A stretch of DNA of 14,653 nt. Source: Stramenopiles sp. TOSAG23-3 (taxonomy: Eukaryota; Sar). Shown piece after piece: positions 1 to 9,400 of this stretch. Made by a program: the position numbers and the translations under genes. The stretch spans positions 64,001-78,653 of the forward strand of contig LT642147.1 in assembly GCA_900128585.1 (NCBI GenBank). The letters run 5' to 3'. The number at the start of each line of letters is the position of its first letter. Within the stretch, counting starts at the first letter, position 1. The notes under the pieces are model-generated. The model did no database searches, was not told the DNA's origin, and worked only from the letters and a program-made list of their open reading frames with translations.

Positions 1-54
1 AATGTTACATACAACTGGTCTTCTTGCCTGAAGGAAGAAGAAACAACATTTTTC

Positions 55-126
<72 letters not shown>

Positions 127-145
127 TNNNNNNNNNNNNNNNNTT

Positions 146-220
<75 letters not shown>

Positions 221-222
221 TC
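55..222. repeat. TTTC tetranucleotide microsatellite
   Basis: Nearly perfect TTTC units fill this stretch, with one irregular unit near 187-192 and the assembly gap inside. It translates as an endless Phe-Leu-Ser-Phe pattern on the plus strand, so the open frame here is an artefact of the repeat and not a gene. True length is unknown because of the gap. Confidence 0.95.
128..143. other. assembly gap (16 N)
   Basis: Sixteen N bases interrupt the microsatellite. The flanks on both sides are the same TTTC repeat, so the gap most likely reflects a collapsed or unresolved repeat. Confidence 0.95.
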
Positions 223-551
223 ATTGTTGTTAGTCTATTGTGTAATATAATTAATTTTTGTTGTTGATAATAATAATAATAATAATATTTTTTTAGATTG
301 ATTGATTGTTGAAGAAAATGTTCGAAAATGTTCTATTCGAATGATATTTTCTCCTTTCTTATTAGACTACGGCTCTGTTCATTTATTTGTTGTACACCTA
401 TTGTTCAAAATCAGGTTTTCTGTTCTGTCGCGGTACCGAATGGTTATTGTAGGTTTTGGGGACCAGTCTTTTTGCATACATTGAGCGCCGGCGTTCGGAC
501 ACGTATAAATTAATACTTAGTAAGCAGTGCCCGATCTTTAAAAACCATACC
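223..551 (+). other. AT-rich 5' flank of the RING gene
   Basis: No gene is seen here. The stretch holds a short TAA repeat around 268-286, a CGGTACCG palindrome at 431-438 and a TATA-like element at 504-510. The open frame continues upstream of the RING start to 456, but that part shows no protein-like features and its first codon lies in the presumed leader. Confidence 0.6.
504..510 (+). promoter_or_regulatory. TATA-like element before the RING gene
   Basis: TATAAAT lies 41 nt before the chosen ATG at 552. Position and sequence fit a core promoter element only if the 5' leader is very short; in an AT-rich spacer such a match can be chance. Confidence 0.25.
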
Positions 552-1040
552 ATGGGGGTTTGCTCGTCGTGCTGCAACGATAGTGCCGAAACAGAAAATG
601 CCTATTCGTCCCTCTTAGAAAGTGAAAAGAAGCCCGCCGGCCCGGCATCAAACGGCAACGGTGGTTTTGAAGGGGGCAATGTCGTAGTGTTGGCGAAGGA
701 GAACGTGGCCAGCAGGGACTACAAAAGTGGAGCGTCCACTGTTGAATCCAGCAAACGGAAGGGTGGGAAAGGTATTGAGTCCAGGCCGATTAGCGTGCCT
801 CGCAGCGCGGAAAGACTGAAAATCGCGAAGAAGACTACGTCAGAGGACGCAGAATGCGTGATTTGTTTAGAAAATTTTAGCGCCAGTCACCCCGCAGTGA
901 ACAAGAAGTGTGCTTGCGGTAGGCAAACCCGCTACCACTTGAGCTGCATTTTGTCCTGGAAGGAGCATTCTGAAGTCTGCCCCGTGTGCAGCCAGAAGGT
1001 TACGCTACTGGATGAAAACGGGGAGACACTGCTGGAGTGA
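552..1040 (+). CDS. N-acylated RING-CH-like (C4HC3) zinc finger protein, probable membrane-anchored E3 ubiquitin ligase
   Basis: 162 residues. The ATG at 552 is chosen because it has A at -3 and G at +4, and because the protein then begins MGVCSSCC. This is a textbook N-myristoylation start (Gly2, Ser6) with Cys4, Cys7 and Cys8 available for palmitoylation. Residues 10-98 are polar, low-complexity and probably disordered. The finger spans 102-146, with ligands Cys102, Cys105, Cys120, Cys122, His129, Cys132, Cys143 and Cys146. That is C-x2-C-x14-C-x1-C-x6-H-x2-C-x10-C-x2-C. Cys in the fourth position, the long gap to His and a Trp after the sixth ligand (Trp136) match the RING-CH/RINGv type better than classical RING. 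Members of that type recruit E2 enzymes at membranes. There are no transmembrane helices, unlike MARCH proteins, so the lipidated N-terminus would supply the anchor. The substrate is unknown. It is convergent with the peroxiredoxin gene. Confidence 0.85.
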   Translation: MGVCSSCCNDSAETENAYSSLLESEKKPAGPASNGNGGFEGGNVVVLAKENVASRDYKSGASTVESSKRKGGKGIESRPISVPRSAERLKIAKKTTSEDAECVICLENFSASHPAVNKKCACGRQTRYHLSCILSWKEHSEVCPVCSQKVTLLDENGETLLE

Positions 1041-1053
1041 TTGTAACCAACCG

Positions 1054-1076
1054 GTGGTGAACGGCGGCTTCACCAC
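1054..1076 (+). other. 8-bp stem-loop just after the RING stop codon
   Basis: GTGGTGAA at 1054-1061 is perfectly complementary to TTCACCAC at 1069-1076 across a 7-nt loop. It starts 14 nt after the stop codon, so it would lie in the 3' UTR. It does not match the histone mRNA stem-loop consensus. Confidence 0.5.
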
Positions 1077-1224
1077 GCACGACGTGCATGTACTGCGCAA
1101 TTCGTGAATTGTATATATTTTAAGAATTCTTACTAAGAATTTAATCCGCCACAGGTTAATGAGCTGGTGGTGTCTTTTTCCGCGGCTAGTGCTAGTTTGG
1201 AGATTTGCTCCCGTCTGTTTCAAT

Positions 1225-1230
1225 ATTAAA
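1225..1230 (+). terminator. possible polyadenylation signal of the RING gene
   Basis: ATTAAA, the common variant of AATAAA, lies about 185 nt after the RING stop codon. No transcript end is known, and the motif is frequent in AT-rich DNA. Confidence 0.3.
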
Positions 1231-1652
1231 GAATACACTTTATTATACTTAAAACTTACTTTATACAACCTATATAATATTTATGTAATCCGCCAATCCG
1301 CCGCGCACATTTGTGTTGTTGTTAGTTCATAATTATTACTATACGTTACGTTACATGTGAGGCACGGGTGAAATTATTTCCTCCTCGACACCTCGCGGCA
1401 GAGTATTTAAAGTGCCGCCCGTGGTTATAACAAGGAGGATTTTTGGTTCTTGAACGGTTTCCCTTCTTTTTTTTCTTTTTGAGTGTCTTAAAACATATAC
1501 TACTGTATATAATTTGTTGTTTTTGAAAAGAAGGCGGAGGAAGAAATGGTTTCACACGAAGCCATGGTTTAAGAGACAGAAGAGGGACGAACTAAAAATA
1601 CTATGATAAGAGTTAAGTTTTATACGTTACTACGTACGTGCAAAGGTTGTAG

Positions 1653-1658
1653 TTTATT
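1653..1658 (-). terminator. possible polyadenylation signal of the peroxiredoxin gene
   Basis: A perfect AATAAA on the minus strand begins about 60 nt past the peroxiredoxin TAA stop, the expected distance for a short 3' UTR. Confidence 0.4.
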
Positions 1659-1718
1659 GAATGCATTTCAGGACAAGCACCCACGTTGCTCCACAACAGC
1701 CAGCATTCCACGGCGTGT

Positions 1719-2288
1719 TTAAACTTGCGAAAGCAACAATTCTGCATCCTTGCCCGCGTCTTGCACAAGTTGAAAACTGGAGACTTTTCCATCCTTCACC
1801 AACATGCTGAACCTCTCGCTCCTGGTCATAAGAGAGGTATCGGAGTAATCCTTGGCCAGCTCAAACTCGTGTGCGAATTCGCCCGTCGGGTCTGCTAAAA
1901 ACGAAATTTTTTCCGGGGCGACTCCCATGGCTTTCGCCCAATTAAAGTGGGCATATGGGCATGCGTACGAGTAGCAAACGACTTCGTCTACGCCCTTCGC
2001 TCTGAACTCGTCTGCCAAGCGCTCGTAAGCGGGGACGTGAAAATTAGTACACGTACCTGTGAAAGGCGCGGGGACACCGAAAACCGCTACCGTTCGCCCA
2101 GAAAACAAATTCTTCATACTGACCGCATTGTCCACCGCTTTGTTTGAAGTCCCATCATCATGCCACGGACGAGCCGATTGCAAAGTCACAGGCGATTTTG
2201 CCAGGTCGGCCCCAGTGCTTATTGAGCGGTGGGCACCACCCCCCGTGGCAGAGCAACGAAGGGCGGTGGGTAACAGTCTAGAAATCAT
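1719..2288 (-). CDS. type II (Prx5-like) peroxiredoxin, probably mitochondrial
   Basis: 189 residues. It reduces H2O2 and alkyl hydroperoxides through a peroxidatic thiol. The active-site motif P-x3-T-x2-C is intact as Pro73, Thr77 and Cys80, inside VPAPFTGTCT. Cys105, 25 residues later in VVCYSYACPY, matches the resolving cysteine of plant-type PrxII. Arg159 in ERFSML is the likely conserved catalytic arginine. The first 40 or so residues contain Arg at 4, 11, 21 and 40, with small and hydroxylated residues and almost no acids. This is typical of a mitochondrial presequence, although a plastid leader cannot be excluded. The usual SVNDPF segment reads SYACPY here: Asn and Asp are replaced by Ala109 and an extra Cys110. 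The C-terminal resolving Cys of animal Prx5 is absent. The first ATG of the frame is used; its context is weak, with C at -3. Confidence 0.93.
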   Translation of the reverse strand: MISRLLPTALRCSATGGGAHRSISTGADLAKSPVTLQSARPWHDDGTSNKAVDNAVSMKNLFSGRTVAVFGVPAPFTGTCTNFHVPAYERLADEFRAKGVDEVVCYSYACPYAHFNWAKAMGVAPEKISFLADPTGEFAHEFELAKDYSDTSLMTRSERFSMLVKDGKVSSFQLVQDAGKDAELLLSQV

Positions 2289-3131
2289 CCGTGCCGGCAG
2301 TGTTTGGTGAGGGAGTCAAGTAAATCTAGTCTGGTCTCGTTTACCTTTCTTTTCCATTCAAAATGTTTATACATATATTGAGGGTTAAAACGTTCATTAT
2401 TTGTTGTTGGTACCATATATCCTTGTATGTAAAGTTGCCTCGTAAGAGATCATATTAAATCCAACATGTACAATCATCCAATCTGAAATCCAATAATATA
2501 TATAATAACAACTAATAATAATCCATCATCATCATCTCATCGTATAATATTATTAATAATATACCAAATAATATATTATTTTTATAAAATAATATATCAT
2601 CCTCTTCTTGTTTCTTTTTTTTTTCTTCTTCTACATTATGACGCACACACAATCCTATCATCAGCGTCATCGATCTCGACATACGCTCGACCCAAAAGTA
2701 CTATGCACACCGCAGAGGAAGAGGGGGAAATTGGTGACCGCACATCCTAGACTACGCGGTACCGTACCGGTACAGGGTCATACCGTCTTCTCATTTTTTC
2801 ACTATTAATAATAAGTGAGGGATATTTATTATTCAAGATTTTAAAAAAAACTATAATAATATCATAAAATATATATATAGTGAACATTTTAAATTGATAT
2901 AATAAATTTAGGGTTTATTAGTCTATTATTATTTTGTGAGTTTTGTTACCACCCTTCGTATTACTATTAATACCGCATTAGTAAAAGAAGAACAAGAAAA
3001 ATAATTGAATTCTCAACAAAATATGCTTTTTGGATAAAATAGATTGATTCTTTCGGCCATTCGTCGTGGGACTGATTGGGCGGTCAATTTTAACAACAGG
3101 GGCAAAACCCAAACCAACATCTGGGCGTACA
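2289..3131. other. AT-rich spacer: peroxiredoxin 5' flank and giant-gene 3' flank
   Basis: No gene is supported. Most of it is A/T runs and TAA, ATA and CATCAT-type short repeats. A GC-richer island stands out at about 2638-2790, containing inverted TGACG half-sites and the palindromes CGGTACCG (2757-2764) and TACCGGTA (2765-2772). A minus-strand AATAAA at 2914-2919 could end the giant gene's transcript, giving a 3' UTR of about 350 nt that includes the duplicated segment. The 56-codon plus frame starting at 2638 has no recognisable features. Confidence 0.5.
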
Positions 3132-3269
3132 TTCAAAGTTCGCCGACGACAGCTGGAACGAGGAATCAGCTGAGCCCGCCATGTAGTCTTCGAAAATGCT
3201 CCGGTTGACCTCAATCGTGATCTCGTCCCCGCACAGGTACCCAAGGGTGCACCACAGTATCCCGGCCAC
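3132..3269 (-). pseudogene. decayed tandem copy of the giant gene's 3' coding end
   Basis: Directly downstream of the giant gene's stop, this segment repeats its last 174 coding bases. Over the 112 nt at 3152-3263 versus 3326-3437 I count 101 identities by eye, with a constant offset of 174. The copy stays in the gene's frame and is open to a TAA at 3090-3092, which would encode 59 residues starting VAGILWCTLGYL. A deletion of about 38 nt near its end shifts the frame, so the original C-terminus is replaced by an unrelated Cys-rich tail. Ten of the eleven base differences change the protein, as expected of a fragment without constraint. Stop readthrough or a 174-nt splice could still express it. 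Confidence 0.65.
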
Positions 3270-3443
3270 TTAAATTTCGCCGACGAACTTAAAACGATCT
3301 GCCTTCCGCTTACACAGCGAATACTGCTGGAGCGAGGAATCAGCTGTGCTCGACATGTAGTCTTCGAAAATGCTCCGGTTGATCTCAATCGTGTGCTCGT
3401 CCCCGTATAGGTACCCAAGGATGTACCACAGTATCCCACCACC
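3270..3443 (-). repeat. 174-bp unit, coding copy of the 3' tandem duplication
   Basis: This is the functional copy: codons 2074 to the stop of the giant gene. The second copy lies immediately past the stop codon. The junction between copies falls exactly at the TAA. Confidence 0.75.
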
Positions 3444-6400
3444 ATAATTGTGCAAGTTGTGATTTCTAAACTTCCTCCCAATGACCCGCTTTAGGATGAC
3501 AATGTACGGTGGCGAAGCGAGGCTCCGCATCAGATGGTTTGTAAAGTTTGATATTGTGTCGTAATCTACTCTGGGCGATCTCATTGCGTTCAGAAAAGCA
3601 TCCCTCGCGTTCCCATTGCCTTCGGTATAGTTTTCGGCCAAGATGCTGTCTTCTAACTCTATCAACTGGGAAGCAATCAGCACGGGAACGTCTAGCTTGG
3701 AGAACCTCTCCTCCCACCCACCCTTCTTGGGCGACTCGCCGCTTTCGTCCTCGCGTCTCGTGGCCGACTCCAAGCTATCATACAACGTCAGGCGCATTTC
3801 TAGGTTCAGGAGCTTTTGGAGAGTGAAGCTGAGCCCGGACCTCTCTTTGAACTCCCTTCGCTCGTCTTCTGCCCATTTTCGTAGCATCCACCCTGTGGCA
3901 CCAGAAATGCCCAGAACGACAGTCGTCAGTGCAATGATAGCGCCAAAGTTCAGCACGCCAAGCTTGAGTCCCGAACAAATCAAGAGCGACAAGAGGGACG
4001 TGCCGGTCCAGATTGGCGGTATCCATGGCACGCTTGAAAATCGAGTCTTGAACACGCACCTGTAGGTAGCGCAGAGAAGGAACATGCTAGACAGTAAAGC
4101 AAACGTCGCGTAGGAAATAAGCTCTTCCCACTCTGTTTTTCTCCAGAATACGACCATGAACGCAACAAACGTCCCAATGGTTTTTGAAACAATGTTGAAA
4201 ATCTCCGAGTACTGGACATCATGCCCCGAGTCAACAAGTTCAATTACATGCCCAGTGCCTTCCTTTCGCACCCTGCTGCGTGTTGCTTCTGCCAAGTTGG
4301 TGAAGAGAAAATACATTAGCGCGGCGCTGGTAATGGACACGAGCACGGGAGTGGCTGACGCCGGGGCATCGCAGCAGTAGGCGCTGGTACCACTAGAGTT
4401 TGTGGTTCCACTGGAGTTTGTAATATTTGAAATTGTTGGGGTTATGTTTCCAGCATGAGTACGCCCAAAGTTGCGCGACCACATGGCCAGAACCCTGAAT
4501 AAGTTGATGCAGATTGGCAAGTAAGCAAACTCTGCAATCCACGAGCCAGCATTTTGGTAAAAGATTGACTTATATACGCTTGACCTGTCCTCTTTGCGTC
4601 TCACGGCAAGTGGCACAGTCACAACATAAACCCAGACCAAGACCAGGGACAAGGCCCCGATGGCCTGCCCTGACATTTGACCGGTCTCCACGTTGTAAGC
4701 ATCACGCGCTACACCGTCCCCATCAATAGCACAGAGCAATGCAACATTTACCAAGTCGGGCGGAAGCACATTCTCGTCCAGGGTTAACGAGAAGAGGCAT
4801 ATTATTTGAAGAGGAAAATACCACAAATGGCAAAGACTGAACAGGTTGGAAACCGTCGGCCGGACAATCGGGCTCACCCACGACGTTTTCGACAGCTGCT
4901 GCCGCTCCTTGGTTTTACAGTGAACGATCAGGTTCAGCCCCAATATGGCAATCACGCCGGAGCAGGACACGTAGATCATCGACCACTTGGTTGCGTCGTC
5001 CAGCGAGGCGCCTCCCAACTGCACTGCTAGAATTGGAGTAAGTAAGCATGTTAGCCACATAGCGCCACTCAGCACAAACCTAACCCCGGGGCCAACGGCA
5101 GTTTTGCACGTACTGTGGAGCAGGGTCGCAAACGAGGCAGCAGGGACTAAGACCGCAAACAGTACAACCCGCACGGCCACGACGTACGACTCCCACAGGA
5201 ACATCAGCGTAAATAGTTTGTAGATTTCCTTGAACGCGTTTGCAAGGTGGCCTTTGGCCACTAATTTGGCATTTTGTAATGAACTTAGCTTCGGCAAGTC
5301 CGAGAGCATTTGGGGGAACTTCACGACTGTCGCTGCCACTAGCACGAAGTACAGCAAAAACGCAATACCGTCCGCAACGTCGTTAGCAAATATGGTCAAT
5401 TGTTCCCTCAAGACTGCCCTTAAGCGCTGTGCACTCAGTCCACCGTTGGTAGCGAAGAGCCGCAAGCGACCAGTAAGTTGGGGCAGCCGATACACTGTGA
5501 CGATGCAGCAGCAACACAGAAGTATCGTAATCAAGTCCAAGCAACCGTCTTGAAAGGTTTCTAAGCAAATTTTACGGATGAGCTTTGCCGACTTGCGGTG
5601 AATGCCCCATTTGCTCTTCTTGGTTGATTCTCGTCTCGCGTTGGCCTCAATTACATGGTAAGCGGTCTCGCAAGCCTTAAACTGTTCGTCGAAAGTGGCA
5701 TTGCTCTGTTTTCTCTCCTCCTGCGCCATTTCGAGCAGTGTTGCAAGCGTGTACGACTTGTGTTCTTTGACCTTGGCCAAATTACGGCCTGGCGTGCAAT
5801 GATCATCGTAAGAACCGTTTATGATGTTGGCACGGACGGCAGGGCCCGCGATCAATCGATGAAGCACTGGCGTTAAGCTCGCCACAGGCGGGCGCATTAT
5901 GTTGTCTACATCGTAATTCCGTAGGATGTTGTGTAATTTTTTAACCTCCGCCTGTACATTTATGAAGTAGCGACTTGCTGTCGCCCGTTTGGCCGACTTG
6001 GTGCCCCCGCTCCAGTGATTCTGCGGGTACAACTGCTTCGCCGCCCAATTTAAAAAGCGATCATTGCTCTCCAAGAAAATTTTCAAACTAAGCTTCACAT
6101 CGTACAGTTTCGAAATCACCATGTACGCCTTTTTTTCGGCGTGCTGACACTCCGGGGCATGTAAGCTATAGATGCCTTTCAAAAAACGGTACGGGTTCAG
6201 CAGCGCCAAGATCAGCAAAAGAAAGTAAAATGTGTCTGTCAGTATGTTTGCACAAGCAAGTAGCGTGATTTTCCACAGAGAATCGCGAAAGCCGGGGCCT
6301 TCGTCGCGGAAGCCAGCCTCCTTCAAAAGCCCACTGTTTGGGTTGATGATATCACCCTCGATGCAGATTACCGAGCCATTTTCCGATGCTTCCACCAGTT

Positions 6401-9400
6401 TCGATAACGGCACCTTGACAAAAAATATGTTGACCTTTCCACTGCTCGATTTCCCTTCTACCTGAATCAAAATGCTGTCTTCTGCCACGTCCAGTTGGTT
6501 GGTTTGCATGAGCTTGTGTAAGCCGTTTCGCACCGACGAACGTTTTACCGTCTTCTGCAACTGGCATTTAAACGCAACCTTTCCAGTTGGATTGTTTTCA
6601 GACGTTTCAAAAGACCCGTCTATAATCTCTGTTGCAATTCGGAACGGTTGCAGCCCTTTGGCTAACGAAACGACAATATTGCCGAATTTGCTTGATACTG
6701 CTTTCCAAAATTTGTTATTTCCAATTACCCTCAAATAATTGACACGGATTTGAGAACGCTGCACATCCTGGTGCCTGGACCGCTCGCCATGTATAACAAA
6801 ACTGATGCTGCCCTTTTCCGGGATATGTATTTCCAGTCGAGTCGGTGCGATCACAGGGTTGGCTGATAATGGCTGGCTGCCACTTGCAATGCATTGAAGG
6901 CAAAACGAAGGAAGCCGGTACAACGTTGCAATAATGGGGACCAGAAATGGTGTAATGCATATGTCTCTAATCAACATTGCGAATTGCACCCAGCAGGCCG
7001 TTCTTCGACTGCCTAAGGTAGCCCCGTCTTTTGTCAACGCGTCATACAATATGTCGGCGCGGTAAACTGTGGCAAACACTATGCCCCCAAGCACGAAAAA
7101 GAACAAATCTGTCATCAGAAAACATGTGGACACAAAAATAGAGACATGGAACTGCCGACCCCTTCTATTGCCCCACCGCACTCTTGTAACCAGCAAAATC
7201 AACGTCAAGGGCAAGAACAAAAGATCTAGCGCCAGCAATGCCAGCGCCTTAGCTGCGGCAAAGAAACGCTGGCCAGAAAAAATGATCAATTCAACACTTG
7301 CGGGGCAATGATCCTTTGGCAAGCTGTCCTCTGCGGCGGCTAATGTAATTTCGTCCACTGTCCCAACCGCTGGATCATTGACGGGCGAGGGATCCATATC
7401 AATTACCCTTAGGGCCGGGCCTACTTCACTTGCAGCACAACCATACATTTTTCGGAAAGCGTCTCGGAAGGTGTTTTGCAGACGCTTGCTGCGGTAGCAC
7501 GAAACAAAAACGACTAGGTAGGCCGGTGCGAACAGAACATCGATCAGCATGCAACACATGTGTGCAACGACATGGGCAGCACGCACTAGACTTTCCCGTA
7601 TGCCATAAAATGTATGCAGCTTAGGACCCAAATACCAACCCACCATTAGTTTTGCTCTGTAAGTTGTCACAGTCAACACCAACACTAGCGGCAGCACGAT
7701 CATATCTAAGCACAGCAGAACGGTTTGCTCGAGCACAATCAGGTAGCGTTCCACGCTGCCATTCCACGACAAGTCCGTGTCCCGAAAACCCTGCTCCATT
7801 GGCACCGATCGAACACCAGACAGTACCAAGACGATTTCCAGCGGCAGTACCGCTACGTCGAGCACAAGCATCAACGTATTTCCCAAAATAAACTTGTACC
7901 GTTGAAGGGAGCCTCGCCACTTCAGTTGTTCCAGAAGACTCCCAGAGTCCTTCAACATTTTTCTGAAACGGAAAACCCTGTAAATTGTCAGGAGCACTGG
8001 TAGAAGAAGTACCCACGATACAAATTCGAATGCTAACAAAATCAAGTGTATCAAAACAGCGCGCTTCGCTTCCCACTGAAACCCTGCTTTCATCTTTTCC
8101 CGCACTGGCGGCCAGTGCACACGCGTGAGAAATAGTACAATGGTTGGGGGAATAAAGATGGCGTCGAGAATCGTAAGAATGCCCTGCGATACTGCATGCA
8201 ATCGAATTTCTCTGCTGTAGTACGCGTCGTACTGGTACCGATGTTCGTGGATGTCTGGGTCGTAACGCGGAGAAGACTTTGGCAGGGATTCGCCCTGGTC
8301 TTCCTGTGCTTGGCTATACTTTTTTCGCGTCAGCGCGCGGTATTTTTTTACGCCTTTCAGAAAAACTTGGGTCCTAATCCCGCCAAGAGTCGCTACCACT
8401 GCAAATGGGCATACCAACATGTCTAACAACGTGTAGAAGAAAAAACAGATACAATGTTTACGAGCCCTCCAATGGTACCGTATATCAGGGTTGTCATAGG
8501 GCGCTGATCTCGCTTTGTTCACTAAGTTCACAAGGGTGCAGCTATGGTGCAGGGGCAAGGCAAAGACGAAGCACGGAATTGCTACCAAGTCTAGAAGGGT
8601 CCCCCCAAAGTGAACCATCACGGCAGTTCGCAGCGTCGAACGTAGCCTTTGCATCTCGTTCGACACATACGCTGTGCCCTGTGCTAAGTCGTCATTCCTA
8701 TGAATCCGGTCTGTTCCAGGAGTGAACGCGCCAACGCTATGCATTCGCAGTAGCAAGGCGCCAATATCTTGGAGCACCGTAATAATTCTATGCGGGAGGC
8801 AAAGTGCGACCAGAAATCCCGGCAGCAACAGTATGTCTTTTAGCCCGAGTGCGGCGTACGTCGAACACAGGCAAAAAAAGTGCACACTTCTTAAATATTG
8901 GAATCTGCGGTTGGCTCTTAGTATTCTTTCATCGATGTGGTTACCCGCGACATCTTCTTCTGCGTAGTAGCTTGCAGGAAATGAAAAGATATTGCGGAAT
9001 TCGAGGAAAAATAGGGCAAATTGCCACGGACTGAATGACAAGGCAAGGGCGCACGTTACAATAGACACAGTGTCTATGCAAGCGAACACGCCGTACGTTG
9101 CCGCGGTATATCGCAGCTCGTCGGAGTATTTGCATGCCTTCGGGCCCATTGACCGTAAGTGCTGCGAGTTCCAAACCAGCAGAAGCTCCTTGGAGCACGT
9201 AACCATTGTCGTTGGGAATAGAAGACCAAGCAGCATAAGAGGTGCAAGTATTGCATCCAGAAAAGAAAGCCACAAGCATCTCAGACCTACCAGTGCGGCG
9301 GAGTGCCGCCTTCCCGCCTCTTTGGCGAGCAGCTGCGTGGCCCAAGCAAGCGGGGCCATGACTGTCCGCGTGGGCATTGCCATGCTCAAAATCATTGCTA

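Larger units (their letters stand above)
1041..1718. other. spacer between convergent RING and peroxiredoxin genes
   Basis: No convincing gene. It holds the presumed 3' UTRs of both genes: a stem-loop at 1054-1076, inverted repeats at 1098-1111 and 1121-1132, an ATTAAA at 1225-1230 and, on the other strand, AATAAA at 1653-1658. Between them, at 1363-1438, lies a cluster of complementary GC-rich blocks described as a finding. A minus-strand open frame at 1346-1555 is low-complexity and lysine-rich from homopolymer tracts, so it is not called. Confidence 0.5.

Noticed and set aside
24-233. Open frame of repeated Phe-Leu-Ser
   Set aside because: Pure translation of the TTTC microsatellite through an assembly gap; begins at TTG, not ATG.
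1346-1555. 69-codon minus-strand frame between convergent genes
   Set aside because: Lysine runs from homopolymers and no recognisable motif.
2978-3481. 167-codon minus-strand frame with an internal repeat
   Set aside because: It is an off-frame reading of the giant gene's 3' end and its tandem copy; the repeat comes from the DNA duplication, not from a protein.
7621-8076. 151-codon frame on the same strand inside the giant gene, and similar plus-strand frames such as 8992-9459
   Set aside because: Shadows of the long coding frame; composition follows the giant gene's codon structure and no family features are visible.
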